DNA of 64,000 nucleotides, from assembly GCA_028023455.1 (NCBI GenBank), contig JAQFVV010000254.1, positions 1,118,001-1,182,000 of the forward strand. The letters are read 5' to 3'. The notes under the pieces were generated by a model. It did not search any database. It saw only the letters and a list, made by a program, of their open reading frames with translations, and was not told the DNA's origin. The translations under genes and the position numbers were made by a program. Position 1 is the stretch's first letter; the number at the start of each line of letters is the position of its first letter. The stretch is from Epiperipatus broadwayi. Lineage: Eukaryota > Onychophora > Udeonychophora > Euonychophora > Peripatidae. Positions 45,631 through 55,525 of the stretch are shown piece by piece.

Positions 45631-46830
45631 GATAGTAGTTGTTTAGGCATACTGTGGCCACTAGGAGATGCTGCAGTACCTTCAAGAATCCCCAAGAAGC
45701 CCACAAGTGATAAATTTCTATCTAAAAATTACTGAAATTGACAAATTAAAATGCCTAAGGCAAAGTAAATTGAACAAATCCTTCTAAAATACAAATAAAA
45801 AATAGAAGAAAATGCTATAAAATTTGAATTACAAAAACAGAATTCAGTGAAAATACATCAAATGGAACAACCCCCTCCCAGAATGAAAAATTCTATTCAA
45901 AAATCATTGAAATTGACAAATTAAAATGCCTAATGCAAAGTAAATTGAACAAATCCTTCTAAAATACAAATTAAAAAAAAATTGGAAGAAAACACTGTAA
46001 AATTTGAATTACAAAAACAGAAAAACTATAATACTAAATGTCAAAAAAATTAATGAAGTTTCATTAATGGTGGATGGCACTTTATTAATTGAGGATGTAG
46101 CTATAAATTACAAAAACAGAATTTGGTCTGATATATAAAACACACCCTCCCCCTTCCCACATGATCAAAAATAAGTACTTTTCAAAAATATACTAAATTT
46201 CATCAACATTCAAAAAGTAAAAGACTTTCAACATTTTCAAATATGCCTGTGTGGTCAGATTTTAAAGCAGCGATTTATATAAGCTAAAAAGCAATAAGAA
46301 CATTACACTGGAGAACTTCTAATTGCCTTTGCCAAAAATTTATCAAATTAATTATTCTCTGCTTTGAAATTATGGCATATCATTTAAATATAAGTTTTTA
46401 AAATAGATTTATAGAGATCTGTGGTAATAAAATATTACCAATTTTTTTCTAGGCATTTGTAGTAGGCACTTGATGTTTGCAGCATAAAAATCCATTAAAA
46501 ACATTATTTTGAGCCTTATTGGAGTACAATTATTTAGAGAACAGATTGCAGCACACTTAAATAATAACAGAAGATTAAATAATAGTGATTATTTGGTTGT
46601 TTAAAAATTATAACAAAGATGGCAGAAATTAACAGTAGGCTTTAGCAAACAATTATTTAAAGATAGTTCCATAAAAAATGGGCAAAAGAAGGTTCAAATT
46701 TGTAGGTTTTCAGTACAAAATTATTTAGAGAAACATTCAAATTTTGAGGCTTATTGGAGCAAAATTATTTAGAGAAGCCTTTTTTCAAATAGATTGCAGC
46801 ATACTTAACTAATAACAGCCAATTAAAGAA
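45631..46830. repeat. Merlin left terminal inverted repeat
   Basis: Contains two sub-repeats of TGACAAATTAAAATGCCTAA (about 45739 and 45918), then blocks mirrored in the right arm: CACATGATCAAAAATAAGTA, AAGCAATAAGAACATTACAC, AACAGATTGCAGCACACTTA and GATGGCAGAAATTAACAGTA. Length differences from the right arm come from unequal sub-repeat number. Confidence 0.85.
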
Positions 46831-47569
46831 ATGTAGTTCCACAAAAAATAGGCAAAAAGGTTATTTGCAGCATAAAAATCCATTAGCTATCAAAAAATAA
46901 AATTAATTAAAAATCCATTAGCTTTTACATCTCTTCTTTGAAATTATAAAATTTAGCTTTCTATTGTTAAACTTCTTAATTTAGCTCTTTTATCTTAGTA
47001 AAACAAAGGCAATCCCCAAGTGAATAGAAAATGGTGCTGTGTAGATTGAATTTACTTTCACTCTAAACAAAATTTATTTTTAAAATTAACATTTAACCTA
47101 CACACAAAAGTTAGAAACTGGTAAATAGTTGCGTAAACATTTCATTATATATGTATGGTATAAGAGATTCCTAGGAAAATACTGAATTAAATCCATACAT
47201 GCATACCAATTAAATATTTAAAAAAGAAATATAATCGCATTGCAATATATTACACATCACAGCTTGTACTTTCAAAATGAAATGTGATGTAATAGACATT
47301 TCACATGAAAAATATAATTTCTTGAGCTGAAAAATTTAATCAAAATGTAACTGAACTAGTCTTTTGAAATACTTGCTTAGTTTTATTATGACATTTTAAG
47401 TATTTTGTACTGCTAGAAATATTAGTTGGTGGGATTATTTTTATTCTTTGAATGAGTTTAATATGGACTTTTTATGCAGATGAATACAACATTAAACATG
47501 TACAAGCTTTTAGGCAACATTAAGTAGCATCTTTTTGGTAAACTTTTCTCACTCAAAATGATACAAATT

Positions 47570-47976
47570 TGGGATATCCCAAAGATGGAACATGAGGCAA
47601 TGAAAGAGTGTTTCATCATCACTATTCCATGTTGAACAGCATCTGTTCTCCTAGATGCCATTAAACAACATCTAGCACCAGGATCCTTCATATATTCTGA
47701 CTGTTGGAAGGCCTACAAAAGTGATAAATTAAATACTGCAGGTTACCAACATTTCAAAGTCAATCACATATATAATTTTGTCAATCCTTCTACTGTGGCA
47801 CATACGCAAAACAGAAAGACTTTGTGGGATATTAAAATGGGGCACTAAATGAGAGAGGGGGGACCACTTGATGTCACCTGGAGTCATACTTAGCTGAATT
47901 CATGTGGTGTTTACTGCAACATGATGAAGATATATTCAATGCTATATTACAAGCCATTACTATACCATCACTGTAA
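47570..47976 (+). pseudogene. Merlin transposase, degenerate C-terminal half
   Basis: One frame reads WDIPKMEHEAMKECFIITIP, a stop (TGA, 47636), then LLDAIKQHLAPGSFIYSDCW, KAY, GYQHFKVNHIYNFVNPST and HTQN. It shifts frame near 47850 and ends HLESYLAEFMWCLL ... TIPSL, stop at 47974-47976. The blocks PGS.I.SD.W.AY, H..VNH...FV.P, HTQ and YL.EFMW, in this order, identify the DDE transposase of Merlin elements, related to bacterial IS1595 (ISXO2-like). The Asp in SDCW is kept. The catalytic Glu/Asn region after HTQN is damaged, and the N-terminal zinc-binding and first-Asp part is not recognisable upstream. Non-functional. Confidence 0.85.
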
Positions 47977-48004
47977 ATTTTACAATTTTTAAATTGGTGT
48001 AATC

Positions 48005-49210
48005 TGTCCATGTTTTGTGTTAAATTATTTTTTAATCTGATGTTATCAGTTAAGTGTGCTGAAATCTGTTTGAAAAAAGGCTACCTTTAAATAATTGTTA
48101 GCTAAAGCCTGCTGTTAATTGCTGCCATCATTATTGTATTTTTTAAACCTCAAATAACCACCATTGAACTGTGTTTCTTTAATCTGCTGATATTAGTTAA
48201 GTGTGCTGCAATCTGTTTGAAAAAAGGCTACCTTCTTTAAATAATTGTTTGCTAAAGCCTGCTGTTAATTTCTGCCATCTTTGGTGTATTTTTAAACCAC
48301 TAAATAACCACCATTATTTAATATGCTGTTATTAGTTAAGGGTGCTGCAATCTGTTCTCTAAATAATTGTACTCCAGTAAGGCTCAGAATAATGATGTTC
48401 TTTTTAATGGATTTTTATGTTGTAAACATCAAGTGCCTACTACAAATACCTGGAAGAAAATTGGTAATATTTTTTAGTGCAGATCTCTATAAATCTATTT
48501 TAAAAACTTATAATATTTAAATGCTATGCCACAATTTTAAAGCATAGAATAATTAATTTAATAAATTTTTGGGAAAGACAATTAGAAGCTCTCTGGTGTA
48601 ATGTTCTTATTGCTTTTTAGCTTATATAAATCACTGCTTTGAAATCTGATTGCACAGGCATATTTGCAAATATTGAAAGTCTTATTTTTTAAATATTTAT
48701 AAAATTTAGTATATTTTTAAAAAGTACTTATTTTTGATCATGTGGGGGGGGGTGTTTTATATATTAGACCAAATTCTGTTTTTGTGATTTATAGCTACTT
48801 TTATTTTTTAAATAGCTATGAGCTCGTTATCTATATTTTTTATAGCATTTTCTTTCATTTTTTTTAATTTGTATTTTAGAAGGATTTATTCAATTTACTT
48901 TGCCTTAGGTGTTTTAATTTGTCAATTTCAGTGATTTTTGCATAGAATTCTTCATTCTGGATGGAGGGTATTGCATTTGACATATTTTTATTGATTTCTG
49001 TTTTTGTATTTTCAATTTTATAGCGTTTTCTTAGATTTTTTTTGATTTGTATTTTAGAAGAATTTGTTCAATTTACTTTGCCTTAGGCACTTGAATTTAT
49101 CAATTTCAGTGATTTTTGGATAGAAATTTATCACTTGCAGGCTTCTTGGGTTTTTTTGGTGGTACTGCAGCACCACGTAGCAGCCACAGTATGCCTAACC
49201 AACTACTACC
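48005..49210. repeat. Merlin right terminal inverted repeat with ~145-bp sub-repeats
   Basis: Mirror of the left arm. Between 48030 and 48370 a unit with AGTTAAGTGTGCTG(A/C)AATCTG, TTTGAAAAAAGGCTACCTT and AAAGCCTGCTGTTAATT is present twice and a third time in part. A G8 run lies at about 48744-48751. The short ORF at 48323-48520 lies within the arm and is not a gene. Confidence 0.85.
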
Positions 49211-49218
49211 AAATATTA

Positions 49219-49826
49219 TTAATAATAAAACTCGGTACTAGTATCAACGATGGTACCATTACTGGATGGCAGTGTTGCTCACTTTAGAGCAATTAAATTA
49301 TGTTCAAATAATAATTTGTTTAAAAGTGAGATTAATATGATAAAGCATGAGCGTTTTATAAATGATTATCCTAGAGATAATATTAAACATTTATTTTCTA
49401 ATAAAAATATTGATAAAATAAAGAATTGAATAAGATTGAATAAGAATAAGAAAAGAAAAAGTAATTTATATTGATTTCAATTTATCCAAATATTTGTTTG
49501 TTAAAGTTAGAAAATTATTTAAAATGATTAATAAAAAATATAATATTTTCATTTATCCAGTTTATAAAAAAAAAGTTTAAAATTTTTAATTAAAAATAAA
49601 TTGGAAATTAGATTAAATAAGCATTTAAGTAATAAAAATTCTGCTATTTATAATCATATGAATAACTTTAAACATAAAGATTTTGAAATAAAATCTTTAG
49701 AATGTATAAAGTTATACCATGAAAGAATAATAAAGGAAGGAATTTTCATTAGTGAAAATAAACCTGTATTAAACAGGATGTTAATAGAAAAGAAAATAAT
49801 AGGTTTGTTAATTAAATGTTTTTAAG
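49219..49826 (+). pseudogene. PLE-1 RT end, linker and endonuclease remnant
   Basis: From about 49280: RAIKLCSNNN, EINMIKHERFINDYPRDNIK (the PLE post-RT block RA...E...L...GYP), stops, then FKMINKKYNIFIYPVYKKK and, from 49601, KLEIRLNKHL...NSAIYNHM ... KEGIFISENKPVLNRMLIEK. Compared with the inverted copy at 41182-41475, about 36 codons are missing between 49575 and 49600, removing the paired Cys and the YIG core. The first about 65 bases after the Merlin target duplication do not match PLE patterns. Confidence 0.8.
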
Positions 49827-50110
49827 GTATTTTTGTGAATGGGTATATAAATGTAAATTTTTTTACTAAGTTGAGATTGTTTGTAATAGAAAAGATGTTG
49901 AGGTAAAGAAAATTTTTAGCATTTTCTAATATTCTTGCATTTGTTTGGAATATGTGATATTTATTATTATATATTTGTATTTTTATTCTTTAGTGTTCCT
50001 TGAAAAATACTATATAAAATAGTCAAAATGCTTGATGTATGTTATTTTTATTATAGTCATATTAAAAACAAGATTTAAAAAGAAGTTTGATGTATTCATT
50101 GACATATATG
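49827..50110 (+). mobile_element. PLE-1 3' tail
   Basis: Homologous to 40769-41090 on the minus strand: GTATTTTTGTGAATGGGTAT, the CCTTGAAAAATACTATATAA...AGTCAAAA hairpin block (49998-50029) and the end at CATTGACATATATG. Homology between the two tails stops there, which defines the PLE-1 3' boundary. Confidence 0.8.
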
Positions 50111-50307
50111 GAAAATTATAAACTATTTTGAAAAAAAAAATGTGTAGATGATATTTTAAATTTAATATTCAATACATGAGGGAAATAAAATTAAACTACA
50201 GTCCAAGGTTATTATTAATTAGAATGGGGTAAGATTGTGTTGCTGTATAATTTAATATATGAATTTTTTCTACAGTACAGGCTTTTTCATACCTGCACTC
50301 CAATATG
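50111..50307. other. short spacer
   Basis: AT-rich, nothing recognised. Confidence 0.5.
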
Positions 50308-50995
50308 TAATATATAGGGGGTTTGAACTCATGTTTACATGACTCTCAACTATCCATGCTATCTCATACTGCTGATAATCTTGATTACACATGTGTCAAA
50401 AAGATAAATAATCACCAATACACATATTTTGTGCTAAACCAGCCCGTGTCAGTTGGTCCAGAATATCATCTCCACACATATATACAATCAATTCTCAGCT
50501 TATATTAAGATAGCCAATCTTCATACTTTAATGGACAGGCTTCAATCCACTCCATCCTGCAACTATTTAGCCATCCATTTCATTGAAAATCTGATGATGG
50601 AATGCTCAAAGCCCACATTGGTGCTAACCTTCTCATCCTACTCATGAGGGGTCAGAATGACTTATGGTCACATGGGTAGGATGAGAAGGTTGGCACAAAT
50701 GTGGGCTTTGAGCATTCCATCATCAGATATTTAATGAAAATGGACAGCTGAAGAGTCATGGGGTGGAGTGTATTGAAGCCTATCCAGTAAAGTATGAAGG
50801 TTGGCTATCTTAATATAAGCTGAGCATTGATTGTATATATGTGTGGAGATGATAATCTGAACCAACTGACGAGTGCTGGTTTAGCACGAAATTATTTATC
50901 TTTTTGACATATGTGTGATCAAGGCTGTTAGCAGTATAAAATAGCATGGATAGCTGAGGGTCGTGTGAAAGTGTGAGTTCAAACTTTTTATATGT
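50308..50995. repeat. family G foldback, long arms
   Basis: Arms of about 330 bp meet near 50640-50660 (TTCTCATCCTACTCATGAGG / GGTAGGATGAGAAGGTTGGC). The left arm holds GGGGGTTTGAACTCATG, CTATCCATGCTATCTCATAC, CAATCAATTCTCAGCTTATA and GATGATGGAATGCTCAAAGC, all mirrored at the right. The ORFs at 50323 and 50453 lie in the arms and are not genes. Confidence 0.9.
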
Positions 50996-51637
50996 TATTG
51001 TATAATGTAGAAGATTATCTTCAATTTACATAAAGTTTCCTTTTATATAAACGAAAAGTCAAATATACTGCTTTTATAAGATCAGTAATAAGGTCTTAAT
51101 CTTTGAAAAATATTTTTAGACATTTCATATTCTTATTAAATTTATTTTTTCTTTGTGAAAAATATCAAGTTCAATTACTTACAACAAAATAAGTAGCAAA
51201 AATCATCAAGAATGTTGAAGAAAATTACACAATCTTTCCTTGTTATTTAAATGAAAAGTTAAATATATTATCTTTGTAAGATCAGGAAGATTTTAGTCTT
51301 TGAAAAATACTTTTAGACTTTCCATTTGCTTATTAAAAGACTTTCTTGGGAAATATCAATTACAATGTACTAAAATGTAAAAAAAAAATAATTATCAACA
51401 ATCGCAATATATATATTGAAAAAATCACAATACAAAACAATGTGAAAATTTAAATGATTATTGAACTTCACTGACGAAAAAAAGATATATTAAATAACGT
51501 AAAACAATGCATAGCTAGTTATCATAGAAATTAGCCAAAAATCAATAAGGTATAGAAAAATCATAATAAGTAATTTATAACATTTTTTCATTATTCAGCA
51601 GATGTTTTAGAAAAATAATTTGCGCAAATTTGGAAAA
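50996..51637. other. AT-rich sequence with a diverged internal direct repeat
   Basis: 51035-51140 and 51240-51345 share CGAAAAGTCAAATATA / TGAAAAGTTAAATATA, TAAGATCAG and CTTTGAAAAATA(C/T)TTTTAGAC, an old duplication of about 205-bp period. No gene. Confidence 0.5.
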
Positions 51638-52901
51638 TAATGTGTGACGTGATGTGATACACTGTGACTTCTCCCTGAATGGAGTCAGGAATCTCTCAAC
51701 AACTATGTCCAGAGAAAACTGTTAGCCACTCTACCCTTCCTTTCCATTCCCCATTCTAAGTTTTCCCATAATCTGCTCCATTCCATTTCCACAACATAAT
51801 CTTTGACAACTCTATAACCTTTACATCTAAATCCCTCCTTATCTTTTCCTAAACCCAGCATAAAAACCAATAACCCACTTTCTATATAATCACTTTGTTT
51901 ATATTTATTCTTCCATAACTTCATTATTTGTACCCATTCTGCTTTCAAGCATTTACATTCAATTAACAAATGCCTAATATTTTCCATGTCTTCCTTACAT
52001 AATTTTCAGACTACATCACCCATATTTTTCCATTTACATACATATATTCTCTTGTTGCTAAAGATCCCATTTGAGCCTTAAACAATAAACTACTTTCCTT
52101 GCTATTATCATAAATTAACTCACACCCAATGTTCCATTTACTTCTATATGTATTTAAACTCTTTTTACTCTCCATACTAATTCTCCAACTCTCTATTCTT
52201 TATTAATGCATCTATTCTTTTATCCCATTCCTTACCACTATAACACTCAACAATCCTCCTAACACAATCATCCCACCTTTTGTACAAGTATATAGATATA
52301 AACTCTTTACCCAAATCTTTTGCATACCGCATTACCTTTCTTACCCATCTTGTTGCCTGCTCTTTACTCGTAACCCAATTAAATACTATTTTAGCTATTC
52401 TTTTATTATCCATAAACTGCAATCTACCAAACATTTTCATTTTACTTTTTGCATCTCTCATATAAAAATGTAACCATCCCATTTCTCTTTGAATTGCCTC
52501 CTTTACTGTCCACACATCTGCATCCAATGCATGTCTTCCTACTTCCATTTGTACTTTTTCTAAATAATCTAATACACCTTTACTAACATATAACACATCA
52601 TTACCATATGTTAACCCTGCTACTGCAACTTCCTTCCATACAATTCTAGCTATATCATATTTATTATGTGAAAACACTGTCAATTTCTTTATCAACCCCC
52701 TTCTTTTCTTTGCTTCATTTATCAATTTTCTCTCCTATTCATCCAAGCAATTTTTCTGATTACTTAAAATGTTTCCCAAATAACTATATCTATTCACCAC
52801 ATTTAACTTTATATCCCCCAATAAAAAATTTTACATCTTCTCTTTCTCCAGTATTAACCATCATTATATTTGATTTTTCTTCACTAAATTTTTTCCCTAC
52901 C
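51638..52901 (-). mobile_element. LINE 3' half (copy 3)
   Basis: Longest copy of the ATCAC-tailed LINE. On the minus strand it runs from the end of the RT domain (52901) to the tail at about 51638-51662. The 5' truncation at 52901 is directly against a family A repeat, as at 1290. Confidence 0.85.
51701..52901 (-). pseudogene. LINE polymerase C-terminal third
   Basis: On the minus strand the first frame reads KKFSEEKSNIMMVN (RT motif D-like KS..M) and, after stops, LINEAKKRRGLIKKL, VAVAGLTYGNDVLYVSKGVL, VKEAIQREMGWLHFYMRD and MFGRLQFMDNKR. This post-RT region (thumb-like: a Tyr-Gly, then ...EAI..E.GW...R..., then GRL..M) is typical of many LINE polymerases. A 94-codon segment (51703-51987) follows: ENIRHLLIECKCLKAEW, a C-terminal His/Cys block like the HLL..C motif of LINE zinc-binding tails, and DYVVEMEWSRLWENLEWG. 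Stops between about 52179 and 51990 separate the two open parts. Not functional. Confidence 0.8.
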
Positions 52902-53184
52902 CAATAGTGCCATCTAGTATAAGTTCTAGTATTCAAAAGATGTTAGAAGGTTGTGTGTATCATAATTCCTACCCAGTGCTTTTCAATCTAATATTCACAG
53001 ACTGTTTCTAGCATATGACTTTCATCAGTGAAGATTTAAAATCATTCGCACCTAAATCTTTGGATCCAATGCCCTACCTCTCCAATATCCATCTTATATC
53101 CCTTAATGAGCTCCAACTGAAAACACGTAGCTTTTAGTAGATGGCACTGTTTTATGCATAAAGAAAAAGAGGATCATGTGATGT
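52902..53184. repeat. family A foldback, diverged copy
   Basis: Left end CAATAGTGCCATCTAGTATA, right arm TAGTAGATGGCACTGTT (53134-53150), core CACAGACTGTTTCTAGCATA and GGATCCAATGCCCTACC, outer end GGATCATGTGATG. More diverged than the other copies. Confidence 0.7.
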
Positions 53185-54540
53185 TATAATGATTAAATAA
53201 TAGGTGTGTGAATCAATAATTCCTGAGGTAATTAATCAAACTATAGCTGCTGTTGCTATTAGAAAAAAAAAAATACTAATTAACCTTTTTAAATATGCAC
53301 AGATAATTTTATACTATATGGTTATAAAAATAATGATAAATATCATCTTATACTAGGTATTAAAATAGATTTTAATATTATATTACATAACTAGAGCCCA
53401 ATAAAAAAATCAATGATGAACTCTTACCAGATGTCTGCTTCTTTTATTAACTGTGGCATATCATCAGGATTAATATTATTGAATAGATAATAAAGTGTAC
53501 TGAAGGTTTAATGTATTGGTAGAGTATTAGGGTCTGGGGTGTAAGCTCCTCTGATTAAGTTCAGTGCTGAAATTTTCTGTGCTCAAACTTTTTTTGAACC
53601 CCAGAGCGATAAAGCCATTCGATTATTTTTTATCAATGTATCCCTCATCTCTACTTTACCATATTGCAATCATCCAACAACACATACAAAGACAAGTTTT
53701 TTATTATGCATGTAATTTATGAAACGCCTGACTCTCAGCACTCTCTTTTGGCACAGATAGCAATTTATAATCGTTATTATTACTTTTAGATCTGTACCAA
53801 TACAAATTAAACGGATTCTCATAACTCTATGAAATAAAAATAAGTGCATGAATATAATAATTCTAAAAATAAATAAAAAATACAATATATATATATTCAT
53901 ATTTCAGAAATAATTGTATCAACTTAAAAATGTCTTACAAATCTTTGTGGTAAACAACATACTTTGAAATATACTTGTTTGCAAATATATTTTTTTTCGC
54001 GACTATTACGGTTTGAAATCTCAATGGATTTTTGTACGTAATTAAATAAAAGTCTAAATAAATGAAAAAGAATATTTTTCCAACTGTTATTATCTAACAA
54101 AAATCATATTAGTTCTAAGAAATTCTGACAGTAAGAAAGATTGACAGTAGAACTGTACATAGGTACTGTAATTGTCTCCAAGGATTTGAATATAAGACTT
54201 TTATTTAAAAACTGAGCACGTTAAATTTAAAAATTATATATATATATACACACTAGACACTGTCAAATCAACTTCACTTTTTGACAATAATGTTAATGGA
54301 ACTTCACTAGAAAGACATATATGTTTAATTTTATTTGCACCTAAGTGCCATTCAGACTGTGTTGTGATAATAGAACCCACCTATCTTATTGCTGGTCATA
54401 TCCTTCCTCTTTTGGATCTGTCTTTCCAACATTAGAACAATGTTCTCATAAATCAGACTATTTTATAATATAATAAAGCCATAATTTTGCTGCATATGAA
54501 ATTTGCCCTTCCAATTAATGTTCAAGTCTAATCGGATTGT
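53185..54540. other. AT-rich sequence, no gene seen
   Basis: A patch at 53500-53640 shares AAAGCCATTCGATTAT and adjoining text with 34805-34870. A 76-codon minus ORF (53670-53900) is hydrophobic and cysteine-poor, without a recognised domain. Nothing else. Confidence 0.45.
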
Positions 54541-54706
54541 TTTTTTTTCTATTCTTAGTTTAATTGTAAGTATTTTTCTGCGCTGCAGTTCAAAAGCTTT
54601 TTCCTTTTTTTTTCCATATGTCATAGCATCGGCCGGGATACGTACCTAACTATCTGCAACCAACTGCTTGCTTGCAAGGCGCTGTGCTGACCTCTCTGCT
54701 AACAAT
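54541..54706 (-). repeat. tRNA-derived SINE or tRNA pseudogene
   Basis: On the minus strand TAGCAGAGAGG (54691-54701) fits the pol III A box. GCGCCTTGCAAGCAAGC follows, like an anticodon arm with the loop CTTGCAA. GGTACGTATCC (54636-54646) is the B box with two changes. A-to-B spacing is about 45 bases. Downstream on the same strand runs ATGACATATGG plus A-rich tracts. The imperfect B box and the lack of a clean acceptor stem argue against a functional tRNA. Confidence 0.55.
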
Positions 54707-55261
54707 GCTTGACTAATCTTTAATGTCTAACTTTTGTATTTAGAGGTTACAGAAGTTTATTTAATTTTAATATTTTCCATGCCTTTTTTAAAAACATTGC
54801 GTATTGTCAAATGGCCATAAATGTTTTGACCACTAAGTTATTGTTGGTGAGAAATGATTTTTTTAAAAAAAGAAAGAAAAGTTGCTAGTGATTTTACATA
54901 TTCATTTAATTTTAAGTCAATTGCCGTATTTGTATTTAGAATTTGGGTCTTTTTCAAAAATATTTAACTGTAATCCATCTTCTTGTTTAGGTTCAAAACT
55001 TTTTTAATAATCTTAATATATACATTAAATCTTAATGTTTAAATATATATGCATGTAAATAATCATTCTAATATAAAAACACTTCCCACTCTATTCCCCA
55101 CATAATAATAAACTCAGCTTACTGCTGACTGACTTAATTAATACTAGTTAAAATTTTTATATTTTGATTTACTAGTACCGAACTTACTCCACCCACAACT
55201 TCAACATCATTCACTTCAGATAAACACAATAATGATCATAACTAATCATTTACTAAACTAG
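54707..55261. other. AT-rich intergenic sequence, no gene seen
   Basis: Nothing recognised. Confidence 0.5.
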
Positions 55262-55525
55262 AGATTAATATATGAATTTTTTGTCTACAGTACAGGCTTT
55301 TTTATACCTGCACTCCAATATGGAATATATAGGGGGTTTGAACTCAGACTTTCACACGACCCTCAGCTATCCATGCTATCTCATACTGCTGACACACTTG
55401 ATCACACATATGTTGAAAAGATAAATAATCACCAATATACATATTGTAAGATAGATCATGACCTGAATCAACTGATGAGTGCTGGCTTAGCATGAAATGT
55501 ATCTTGGGGGTCATTCGTCTTTTAT
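55262..55525 (+). repeat. family G repeat, single arm
   Basis: Matches the left arm of 50308-50995: CTACAGTACAGGCTTTT, ATATAGGGGGTTTGAACTCA, CTATCCATGCTATCTCATAC, AAGATAAATAATCACCAATA. It then continues with CAACTGATGAGTGCTGGCTT, AGCATGAAATGTATCTTGGG. No opposing arm. Confidence 0.85.

Larger units (their letters stand above)
45631..49210 (+). mobile_element. Merlin-superfamily DNA transposon with long TIRs
   Basis: The ends GATAGTAGTTGTTTAGGCAT and its complement ATGCCTAACCAACTACTACC are flanked by AAATATAA (45623-45630) and AAATATTA (49211-49218), an 8-bp duplication with one mismatch; Merlin elements make 8-9 bp duplications. Inverted arms run about 1.2 kb on each side (45631 to about 46830; about 48005 to 49210). 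A degenerate Merlin/IS1595-type transposase lies in the middle. It is inserted in PLE-1 between the RT and the endonuclease. Confidence 0.88.
41500..50110 (+). mobile_element. Penelope-like element PLE-1, split by three insertions
   Basis: Collinear pieces on the plus strand: N-terminal region (41551-42012), RT part 1 (43339-43538), RT part 2 (44988-45630), end of RT, linker and endonuclease (49219-49826), and 3' tail (to 50110). Insertions between them are a TIR element (42013-43338), a tandem-repeat block (43539-44987) and a Merlin transposon (45631-49210). Subtracting them leaves about 2.3 kb of PLE sequence, close to a normal PLE length. All pieces carry stops, so it is dead. Confidence 0.85.

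Noticed and set aside
50323-50647. Two overlapping plus ORFs of 61 and 64 codons
   Set aside because: They lie in the left arm of the family G foldback.
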